A stretch of DNA of 64,000 nucleotides from positions 32,281 to 96,280 of the forward strand of contig JARROA010000012.1 in assembly GCA_037384425.1 (NCBI GenBank), in the 5' to 3' direction. The DNA comes from Thiodiazotropha sp037384425 (lineage in GTDB: Bacteria; Pseudomonadota; Gammaproteobacteria; Chromatiales; Chromatiaceae). This document shows, piece by piece, positions 54,267 through 62,008 of the stretch (the stretch's first letter is position 1; each line of letters opens with the position of its first letter). The notes under the pieces are model-generated. The model was not told the DNA's origin. It saw nothing but the letters and a program-made list of their open reading frames with translations, and ran no database searches. Position numbers and translations under genes: made by a program.

Positions 54267-56358
54267 ACCCGGGCTGTGGTCACCCTTGAAACACCCCGGC
54301 TTTCTGCGCGACATGCTGCTGACCCTGTCTGCGGCCGTGCTGACCGGGGTCTCGGGAGGCCTGCTGTTGATCCTGCTGGTGTTCGGCTTCGGCTCGGTGC
54401 AGGCGGCCGAAGCGACTCCGGGCAGCGGGCAGTTGACGCTCTACAGCCTGGACGGCCGTGCACTGCAACCTGCGCCCCTGTTAAAGACGGAGGTCGAGAT
54501 GGAGGTCACCGGTATGCTGGCCCGGGTGCGGGTGGTGCAGCGTTTCCGCAATCCGGGATCGACCTGGTTGGAAGGGGTCTACCAGTTCCCGCTGCCGACC
54601 GGAAGTGCGGTGGAGCGGTTGCGCATGCGGGTGGGCGAGCGGGTGATCGAGGGCACGATCCGGGAGAAACAGCAGGCCGAGAAGGTCTACCGCGAGGCCA
54701 AGGCGGCGGGCCAGCGGGCCAGTCTTCTGAGCCAGCAACGGCCGAACATCTTCACCACCTCGGTGGCCAATATCGGCCCCGGCGAGACGCTGCAGGTGGA
54801 GATCGGCTACCAACAGCTGGTGCGCTATGCGGACGGCCGCTTCGAGCTTCGCTTCCCGCTGGTGGTGGGGCCGCGCTACATCCCCGGAGCGCCGCTGGCG
54901 AATCCGCAGGGAGGACTGGCCCAGGGTTGGGCGGACGATACCGATCAGGTGCCCGATGCCAGTCAGATCACGCCGCCGGTGGCCGATCCGGCCGACGGGC
55001 CGATCAATCCGCTCGATCTCAGGGTGACGCTGGATGTGGGGCTGCCGCTGGGCGAGGTGCGGAGCCACTATCATCCGGTGGTGATGCGCACGGGCGCCAG
55101 CGGACAGCGCCTGGTGCGGCTGGCCGAAGGCCCGGTTCCGGCGGACCGGGACTTTCTGCTCAGCTGGCGGCCCCAACCCGGCATGGCGCCACGGGCGGCC
55201 CTGTTCCGTGAACACTGGCAGCAGGAGGACTACGCCCTGCTGTTGCTGATGCCGCCGGAGCAGGAGCCCCAGGCACAGAAGCTGGCCCGCGAGATCATCT
55301 TCGTGGTCGATAACTCCGGTTCTATGCACGGGGCGTCCATGGCGCAGGCCAAGGCGGCGCTGCGATTCGCACTCTCACGTCTGGGTCCCGACGACCGCTT
55401 CAATCTGATCCAGTTCAACGACCGTAGCCATGCCCTATTCAGCCGGGCCCGGGTGGCCGGTCCGGCCAACCTGCAGCGCGCACTGCAGACGGTCGAACGG
55501 CTGCAGGCCGAGGGCGGCACAGAAATGCTGTCCGCGCTGACAATGGCGCTGACCGAATCGGACGGTGACGAACGTCTGCGACAGGTCGTCTTCCTGACCG
55601 ACGGCAGTGTGGGTAACGAATCGGCCCTGTTCGAGCTGATCCGCCGTCGCCTGGGCAGCAGCCGGCTCTTCACCATCGGTATCGGTTCCGCTCCCAACAG
55701 CCACTTCATGCAGCGGGCGGCCGATTTCGGGCGCGGCAGTTTCACCTACATCGGCGATCTGTCCGAGGTCGAGGCGCAGATGCGCAAACTGTTCGCCAAG
55801 CTCGAATATCCGGCCATGCGCAACCTGCGCCTGAGCCGGACGGACCAGACGCCCCTGGAGCTGTTGCCCTCGCGGCTGCCCGACCTCTATCTGGGAGAAC
55901 CCCTGCTGCTGGCGCTCAAATCGCCGCGCCTCGATGGCGAGCTGATCATCGAGGGGGAGAGGGACGGCACCCCCTGGCGCCACAGCCTGAATCTGGCACA
56001 AAGCAGTTCCCACCAGGGGCTGCATCGGCTCTGGGCGCGCCGACGCATCCGTGAACTGATGGGTGAAGCGGGGGCGGAGATGTCGGCGGAGCAGCGCCGG
56101 GAGGCGGTGACGAGTCTGGCCCTGAAACACCAGCTGGTCTCCTCCTACACCAGCCTAGTGGCGGTCGAAAGGCGGCCGGCGAGACCTGCCGTGGAGCCGC
56201 TCGAAGGTGGCATGATGCCGGTCAATCTGCCCCGGGGCTGGGATGCGGCGCACGTCTTTGGCCGCTTGCCGCAGACCGCCACGCCGGCGCCCCTGTTGCT
56301 GTGGCTGGGATTGTTGATGCTGGGGACAGGACTGTGGCTGCGCCGTCGCGTCGTCTGA
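54244..56358 (+). CDS. Sortase target protein with VIT and vWA domains
   Basis: From the ATG at 54244 the product has 704 residues: a long N-terminal export or anchor helix (LLTLSAAVLTGVSGGLLLILLVFGF), a VIT domain (about 75-200, with VRVVQRFRNPGSTWLEGVYQF) and a vWA domain whose metal site is IIFVVDNSGSMHG. The C-terminus is a sorting signal: LPQTA, a hydrophobic helix (LLLWLGLLMLGTGLWL) and RRR. The class GN sortase overlapping its 3' end would process it. This is the known marine proteobacterial sortase target; its cell-envelope role is not settled. Confidence 0.92.
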   Translation: MAAETPVRPGLWSPLKHPGFLRDMLLTLSAAVLTGVSGGLLLILLVFGFGSVQAAEATPGSGQLTLYSLDGRALQPAPLLKTEVEMEVTGMLARVRVVQRFRNPGSTWLEGVYQFPLPTGSAVERLRMRVGERVIEGTIREKQQAEKVYREAKAAGQRASLLSQQRPNIFTTSVANIGPGETLQVEIGYQQLVRYADGRFELRFPLVVGPRYIPGAPLANPQGGLAQGWADDTDQVPDASQITPPVADPADGPINPLDLRVTLDVGLPLGEVRSHYHPVVMRTGASGQRLVRLAEGPVPADRDFLLSWRPQPGMAPRAALFREHWQQEDYALLLLMPPEQEPQAQKLAREIIFVVDNSGSMHGASMAQAKAALRFALSRLGPDDRFNLIQFNDRSHALFSRARVAGPANLQRALQTVERLQAEGGTEMLSALTMALTESDGDERLRQVVFLTDGSVGNESALFELIRRRLGSSRLFTIGIGSAPNSHFMQRAADFGRGSFTYIGDLSEVEAQMRKLFAKLEYPAMRNLRLSRTDQTPLELLPSRLPDLYLGEPLLLALKSPRLDGELIIEGERDGTPWRHSLNLAQSSSHQGLHRLWARRRIRELMGEAGAEMSAEQRREAVTSLALKHQLVSSYTSLVAVERRPARPAVEPLEGGMMPVNLPRGWDAAHVFGRLPQTATPAPLLLWLGLLMLGTGLWLRRRVV

Positions 56359-56912
56359 TGCACGGGCTCTCCCTGCTGCTGATCCTGGGGGCCTGCGGTC
56401 TGCTCGGGCAGTCGGCCTGGATCGAGGCCAAGGCCTGGCTGGCGCAGGAGTTGATCGGCCGGGCCTGGCGTCAGTCACAGGTCGAGGACCGGCCGGTCCG
56501 CCCCTGGGCCTGGGCCGATACCTGGCCGGTGGCGCGTCTGTCGGCGCCGCGGTTGGGGGTGGAGCGGATCGTGCTGGCGGGGGTCAGCGGGCGCACCCTG
56601 GCCTTCGGTCCGGGCTGGGCCGAACAGTCGGCCGCCCCCGGTGCCCCGGGTCGCAGCCTGTTGGCGGGGCATCGGGATACCCACTTCAGTTTTCTCGCCG
56701 ATCTGGTCAAGGGCGACCGCCTGTCACTGCAGGCGGCGGACGGAGAGACGCGGCGCTATCGGGTGGTGGCGTTGTCGGTGGTCGAGGACGATGCCAGCTG
56801 GCTCATGAGCCCCTGGGGCGAGGACGAACTGCTGCTGCTCACCTGCTACCCTTTCGACAGCCCGGTTCCGGGAGGCAGTCAGCGCTATCTGGTGCGGGCC
56901 GTGCCTTTGTGA
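56358..56912 (+). CDS. Class GN sortase
   Basis: A 184-residue sortase starting in the TGATG overlap with the target stop. It has an N-terminal anchor helix, then the catalytic residues His (LLAGHRDTHFSF), Cys (LLLLTCYPFDS) and Arg (GGSQRYLVRA). It cuts and transfers the LPxTA-type signal of the single encoded target. A GTG start at 56301 is less likely. Confidence 0.93.
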   Translation: MHGLSLLLILGACGLLGQSAWIEAKAWLAQELIGRAWRQSQVEDRPVRPWAWADTWPVARLSAPRLGVERIVLAGVSGRTLAFGPGWAEQSAAPGAPGRSLLAGHRDTHFSFLADLVKGDRLSLQAADGETRRYRVVALSVVEDDASWLMSPWGEDELLLLTCYPFDSPVPGGSQRYLVRAVPL

Positions 56913-56948
56913 TCCGGGCTGCGAATGGCCTTGGTCATGACGGGTTAA

Positions 56949-57002
56949 TCGGTGGGGCAGGGCCCCAGCCTAGGGTAAACGGGTAGGCTGGAGCCCTGCC
57001 CA
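56949..57002 (+). repeat. Dispersed palindromic repeat, copy 2
   Basis: TCGGTGGGGCAGGGCCCCA at 56949-56967 is identical to the left arm at 36781. The right arm, TAGGCTGGAGCCCTGCCC, is a near inverted copy of the left arm plus AGCCTA. The element lies in the 237-bp gap after the sortase; the rest of the gap holds nothing I can name. Confidence 0.6.
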
Positions 57003-57149
57003 ATCGCCTCCCTTACGGAGTAGATTCCGCCGACACTCCTCGCATTTATAAAGAAGAACGCCTATTTTCAGTCACCGGCATCCTAGGATGGCTTTAACTC
57101 TGCGCCATTCGGGTTAGAATCAATCGGGAGTCATTGCAACCCGAGCCCG

Positions 57150-57822
57150 ATGAAACCCATTCGTATCTTTCGACATCTGGTCTGTCAGCCCCCCGGTTAT
57201 CTGGCGGACTATCTGCAAGCGAGAAACATTCCATGGGAGATGGTCTGTGTGGATGAGGATCACCCGATTCCGGAACGCACGGACGATGTCTCGGCACTGG
57301 TCTTCATGGGAGCGGCGGTCAGCGTCAACGACCATCTGCCCTGGGTGGAAGGGGAACTGCGGCTGATCCGGCGGGCCTTGGACGAGGAGTTGCCGTTGAT
57401 GGGAGTCTGCTTCGGCGCGCAGCTGATGAGGCTGGCATCCGCTGGAACGGGTCGCGCCGACCGCCGGCGGGTGGTTCGACGAACTGCCGCACCGTTTCGA
57501 TGCTTTCCACTGGCATGCCGATACCTTCAGCCTGCCACAGGGATCGCGACACGTCCTGCGCAGCGACTGTTTTCCACATCAGGGATTCACCATCGGCGAG
57601 CTCCATCTCGGCCTGCAGTTCCATCTGGAGATGACCACGGAGATGGTGCGGCAGTGGGTCGATCGCTACGGCAGTGACCTGCACCTCGGATCCGCATGCG
57701 GCCAGACGGCGGACTCCATTCTTGATGATCTGGAGATGCGGGTGGAGCGGTTGCATCGTATCTCCGATCTGGTCTATGGCGAATGGCTGGCGCGCGTGAT
57801 GTCTCGCGAGGTGCAGCGATGA
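57150..57822 (+). pseudogene. Class I glutamine amidotransferase, broken by deletion and frameshift
   Basis: The first frame encodes a class I glutamine amidotransferase-like N-terminus (RIFRHLVCQPPGYLADYLQ, LVFMGAAVSVNDHLPWVEGE) up to the nucleophile elbow GVCFGAQLM. Near 57440 it leaves frame. The +1 frame from there carries the C-terminal half (FHWHADTFSLPQGSRHVL, then LQFHLEMT with the catalytic His and Glu) to the stop at 57822. The segment between elbow and FHWH, with its usual EIGW-like region, is missing, so some 15-20 codons seem lost. It resembles YfeJ/GuaA-like GATases. Confidence 0.72.
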
Positions 57823-58610
57823 CGGGGAAGCTGGAGTACACCGCTCGTCGATGTTGCTCACGGGCCGAGCTTGGATGGCTGGTCTTTTTCTGTCTGCCGC
57901 TGTTGCTATTCCTGGCTGTCTCCCCGGGTCTTCTGGCCGATGACGGTGTGGATGCAACCCTGCAGCGACTGGCCGAGCGGTCCGAAGCGATCCTGAAGCA
58001 ACGCTTCGAACTGGCGGGCGTCGACTATCCTCCACAACGCATTCAGCTGATCGCTCTCAAGCAGAGCCGGCGCCTGGAGCTCTGGGCCTATCAGGGGGAT
58101 CGCTGGCGTTATGTGCACGACTATGCCGTCTTCGCCGCCAGCGGCGAGGCGGGGCCGAAACTGCGGGAAGGCGACAAACAGGTTCCCGAAGGCTTCTACC
58201 GTATCGTCGATCTCAATCCCAACAGCCACTTCCACCTTTCGATGAAACTCAACTATCCCAATGCCTTCGACTGGATGCAGGCGACCCGGGAGGGGCGGGA
58301 TGCGCCCGGTTCGAATATCTTCATTCACGGCAGCGCCTGGTCTTCAGGCTGCCTGGCGATCGGCAATCGCTATGTGGAGGAGCTCTTCTATCTGGTGGGC
58401 AGGGTCGGCCTCGAACAGGCCGGGGTCTTGATCGTGCCCTACGACTTTCGTCGTCGGGAGGTCAGGCTGAAGGCTGATGCCCCCGAATGGATCGGGCAGC
58501 TCTACGCCCACCTCAAGTTGCGTCTGGATGACTTTCCGCTGGCTGAAAAGACCACCGCCTGCGCCTACGGTTGCCGCGAAGCGCGTGTCCAGGGTTTGAG
58601 CCCGGAATAG
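57819..58610 (+). CDS. L,D-transpeptidase (YafK-type)
   Basis: An ATG at 57819 overlaps the broken gene's stop (ATGA) and gives 263 residues with a signal or anchor helix (LGWLVFFCLPLLLFLAV). The catalytic site is IFIHGSAWSSGCLAIGN, the His and Cys pattern of L,D-transpeptidases, with GFYRIVDLNPNSHFHLS ahead of it as in the YafK group. It would act on peptidoglycan cross-links or protein attachment in the periplasm. Coupling to a pseudogene could lower its expression. Confidence 0.85.
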   Translation: MTGKLEYTARRCCSRAELGWLVFFCLPLLLFLAVSPGLLADDGVDATLQRLAERSEAILKQRFELAGVDYPPQRIQLIALKQSRRLELWAYQGDRWRYVHDYAVFAASGEAGPKLREGDKQVPEGFYRIVDLNPNSHFHLSMKLNYPNAFDWMQATREGRDAPGSNIFIHGSAWSSGCLAIGNRYVEELFYLVGRVGLEQAGVLIVPYDFRRREVRLKADAPEWIGQLYAHLKLRLDDFPLAEKTTACAYGCREARVQGLSPE

Positions 58611-58644
58611 TCGGATTCGGCGGCAGTCGCCTCCCGCCCTCGGC

Positions 58645-59364
58645 TTACTCCAGGCTGGCCAGATAGGTGGCCACGGCCTCGATATCCTGATCGCTGAGGC
58701 GGATCGCCACACCGGTCATCCAGACGTTGATCCGTTTGCCGGTACGGTCGCGAAACTCCTTCAGCATTTTGACCACGTAGTCGAAGCGCTGACCCGCCAG
58801 CCGGGCGTAGCCCTCCTGACCGCGGCCGTCCTGACCGTGGCAGGTGACGCAGACCTCCTTGAACAGCTTCTCTCCCTGAGCCATGAGCGCCGGCTTACCG
58901 CCGCCCGAGGGCAGCATCTGCATTTCGGAGTAGTAGAGGGCAATCTTGATCTTGTCCTCCTCGCTGAAGGTCTGGGCCAGATTGCTCATCCAGTAGTCGT
59001 TGCGCCGACCATCGCCATAGCGTTGGAACTGATCGACGATGTAGACCGGATTCTGGCCCGCAAGATTGGGCGCATTCGGATGCACCGCGATGCCGTTCTC
59101 GCCGTGACAGGTGGCGCAGAGCACGGTTCTGTCGCGGCCCTCGCGGATCATCTTCTTGTGCTGTTTTCTGTCCTTGGTGATTTCGGCGATACGCGCTTCC
59201 AACTGGTTGCGTAGTGCCAGATCCTCGTCCTTGGTGGATGCGGGTGCCCAGGAGACCACGCCGATCATCAGTACGGCGATCAGAAGCAGTCTCGAAGTCC
59301 ATAGTACGGGTGCGGCCAGATTTCTCATTTTTGATTCAATCCACTGTTTCAAAAAAGGATTCAC
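58645..59364 (-). CDS. Dihaem cytochrome c (c4/c553-like)
   Basis: Up to 239 residues from a GTG at 59364 (an ATG at 59328 gives a shorter, more typical signal peptide). Signal or anchor helix SRLLLIAVLMIGVVSWA; two haem motifs, CATCH (in TVLCATCHGENG) and CVTCH (in VCVTCHGQDGRG), each with a later Met ligand candidate (YWMSNLAQTF; RINVWMTGVA). The two-domain layout is that of cytochrome c4. It carries periplasmic electrons to terminal oxidases. It is divergent from mrcB. Confidence 0.88.
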   Translation of the reverse strand: MNPFLKQWIESKMRNLAAPVLWTSRLLLIAVLMIGVVSWAPASTKDEDLALRNQLEARIAEITKDRKQHKKMIREGRDRTVLCATCHGENGIAVHPNAPNLAGQNPVYIVDQFQRYGDGRRNDYWMSNLAQTFSEEDKIKIALYYSEMQMLPSGGGKPALMAQGEKLFKEVCVTCHGQDGRGQEGYARLAGQRFDYVVKMLKEFRDRTGKRINVWMTGVAIRLSDQDIEAVATYLASLE

Positions 59365-59531
59365 ACGCCTTGCTATCGGCAGGGGGGAGTGAGACTTGAT
59401 TCACAAATCGCGATTTGGGCTTTTCGTGCCTGAATCTGAACCCTTTTTTATCGCAGAAGGTGCGTCAGGCTTCTGATTTTCACCTTCGAATCCGGTAAGC
59501 TATCGCCGGGAATAGACAACCTTTCGGAGCC

Positions 59532-61847
59532 ATGGCAGCACACACAAAGCGAGGCAGGTCCCGACGGGCGAGACGCCTGGCCTGGCGCCGTTGGGTGCTG
59601 CTCACAGGCATCGCGCTGCTGTTGGCCCTCACCCTCTACACCCTCTATCTCGATCGCATCGTGCAGGCCCGCTTCGAAGGGCAGCGCTGGGCCATACCCG
59701 CCGCCGTCTACGGTCGTCCGCTGGCGCTGCGGCCGGGGGCCTGGGTGAGCGAGGAGCAGTTGCGCGAGATGCTCGACGGCCTCGGTTACCGGCGTCTCAA
59801 GCACCCGGACCAACCGGGTAGCTACTCCAGCTACCGTGGGCGTATCCTGATGCGTACCCGTCCCTTCCAGTTTCCCGACATCGCGCGTGGCTCCGACACT
59901 CTCGAAGTGGTCTTCGACGGGCAGACGATCGAGAGCCTGAAACGGGCCGGCAGCGGTGAACCCATAGGCTATTACCGGCTCGAGCCGCGACTGATCGGCA
60001 GCCTGGCCTCCGCCCATGGCGAGGACCGCATCCTGTTGCGGCGGCAAGACCTTCCCGAGGCGCTGGTCAGCGGGCTCATCGCGGTGGAGGATCGGAACTA
60101 CCTACACCATTTCGGCATCGACCCGCTGGCCATCGGCCGCGCCCTGGCGGCCAATATCCGCGCCACCCGCGTGGTGCAGGGGGGCAGCACACTGACTCAA
60201 CAGCTGGTGAAAAACTTCTTTCTCACCAGCGAGCGCACCTTCTGGCGCAAGTTCAACGAAGTGCTGATGGCACTGATTCTGGAGTGGCGCTACAGCAAGG
60301 ATGAAATCCTCGAGGCCTATGCCAACGAAATCTATCTGGGACAGGCAGGCGGCCGGGCGGTGCACGGTTTCGCCCTGGCCAGCCGTTTCTATTTCAACCG
60401 TCCGCTGCAGGAGCTCGATCTCTCTCGTACGGCACTGCTGATCGCCCTGGTGCGGGGGCCGTCGGCCTACGATCCGCGTCAACACCCGGAGCGGGCGCTG
60501 CAGCGCCGCAATCTGGTACTTGACCTGATGCGGGAACAGACGGTGATCGATGCGCAATCCGCAGAGCTGGCCAAGTCGCAGGGGCTGGGCATCGAAGCGG
60601 GCAGCCTGCAGGCCTCTGGCACTCCCGCCTTCATGGACCTGGTGCGGCGCCAGCTGCGCCGGGACTATCGGGAGGAGGACCTGAACGCGGAGGGTCTGCG
60701 TATCTTTTCCACCCTGGATCCCTGGGCGCAGCGACAGGCGGAGGCCGCGCTCTCGCAACAGTTGAAGTCGCTGGAACAGGCGCGCAAGCTGCCCAAGGAC
60801 TCCCTGCAGGGAGCACTGACCCTGGTCGAAGTGGAGACCGGCGAGGTCACGGCCCTGGTGGGAGACAGGGATCCCCGCTTCGCCGGTTTCAACCGGGCCC
60901 TGGATGCGGTGCGTCCGGTGGGCTCCCTGATCAAGCCGGCGGTCTATCTGTCGGCCCTATCCCATCCGGAACGGTTCAATCTGATGAGTCCGCTGGAGGA
61001 CAAGTCGATCCGTCTGCAGGGGGCCAACGGGGATATCTGGGCCCCCAGCAACTATGACAACCAGGAACACGGAGAGGTGAGCCTGGAGCAGGGGCTGGTC
61101 GAGTCGCTCAATCTGACTACGGTGCGGCTCGGCCTGGCGGTGGGACTGCAGCCGGTTGTCGACAACCTGCACGCCCTGGGCATCCGTCGTCCGCTGAACA
61201 CCTATCCCTCGATGCTGCTGGGCGCTGTATCGCTCTCCCCCCTGGAGATGACCCAGATGTACCAGACCCTGGCCAACGGCGGCTATCAGGCGGCCCTGAA
61301 GGCGATTCGCGAGGTTACCGATGCCAGCGGCAAGCCACTCTCCCGCTATCCGCTGGCAATCAAGCCGGTGGTGGATACGCGTGCGGTCTACCTGTTGCGT
61401 CACGCTCTGGAGGAGGTGACCCGCAGCGGCACCGCCAGGGCGCTGCAGTGGCTGCTGCCGACAGGGGTGCAGGTGGCGGGCAAGACCGGCACCACCGACA
61501 AACTGCGTGACAGCTGGTTCGCCGGTTTCGACCGTCAGCGGGTCGGTGTGGTCTGGGTCGGCCGTGACGACAACGGTCCCATGGGTCTCAGCGGCTCCGC
61601 CGGCGCCATGCGGGTGTGGGCCGATCTGATGCGCCGTGTCGGTGTGACCTCACTCGAAGAGCGTCCCCCGATCGGCATCGAACTGGTGGCCATCGACCCC
61701 AAGACCGGACTGCTCGGAGAGGGCTGCGAGGATGCCCGCATGACCCCCTTCTTCAAGGGCAGCGAACCCGATCGCTCGGCACCCTGCGCGCGGGGCAACA
61801 GCCTGATGGACGATGGGCTGCTTTGGCTGCAAAGATTGTTACAGTGA
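59532..61847 (+). CDS. mrcB: Penicillin-binding protein 1B
   Basis: A 771-residue bifunctional peptidoglycan synthase. A short basic cytoplasmic tail and helix (WVLLTGIALLLALTLYTLYL) lead to the UB2H-like region, then the GT51 domain (AVEDRNYLHHFGIDPLAI, QGGSTLTQQLVKNFFL) and the transpeptidase domain with SLIK, SLN and KTGTTDKLRDSW motifs. Length and motif order are as in other PBP1b proteins. Confidence 0.96.
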   Translation: MAAHTKRGRSRRARRLAWRRWVLLTGIALLLALTLYTLYLDRIVQARFEGQRWAIPAAVYGRPLALRPGAWVSEEQLREMLDGLGYRRLKHPDQPGSYSSYRGRILMRTRPFQFPDIARGSDTLEVVFDGQTIESLKRAGSGEPIGYYRLEPRLIGSLASAHGEDRILLRRQDLPEALVSGLIAVEDRNYLHHFGIDPLAIGRALAANIRATRVVQGGSTLTQQLVKNFFLTSERTFWRKFNEVLMALILEWRYSKDEILEAYANEIYLGQAGGRAVHGFALASRFYFNRPLQELDLSRTALLIALVRGPSAYDPRQHPERALQRRNLVLDLMREQTVIDAQSAELAKSQGLGIEAGSLQASGTPAFMDLVRRQLRRDYREEDLNAEGLRIFSTLDPWAQRQAEAALSQQLKSLEQARKLPKDSLQGALTLVEVETGEVTALVGDRDPRFAGFNRALDAVRPVGSLIKPAVYLSALSHPERFNLMSPLEDKSIRLQGANGDIWAPSNYDNQEHGEVSLEQGLVESLNLTTVRLGLAVGLQPVVDNLHALGIRRPLNTYPSMLLGAVSLSPLEMTQMYQTLANGGYQAALKAIREVTDASGKPLSRYPLAIKPVVDTRAVYLLRHALEEVTRSGTARALQWLLPTGVQVAGKTGTTDKLRDSWFAGFDRQRVGVVWVGRDDNGPMGLSGSAGAMRVWADLMRRVGVTSLEERPPIGIELVAIDPKTGLLGEGCEDARMTPFFKGSEPDRSAPCARGNSLMDDGLLWLQRLLQ

Positions 61848-62008
61848 GTCCGCCGGGTCGCTCTGCGGCAGGCGTTCGTCTCACCTGGAGGCGAGGTGAC
61901 GGTTAAAGAGCGCTTGTCGCTGGCCGATACCACTCTAGGTGTTCCATGCTGACCCCCATCGAGGCATTCTGTTGCCAGGGATTGGCCGGTTCCTGAGGGA
62001 TATCGGGA

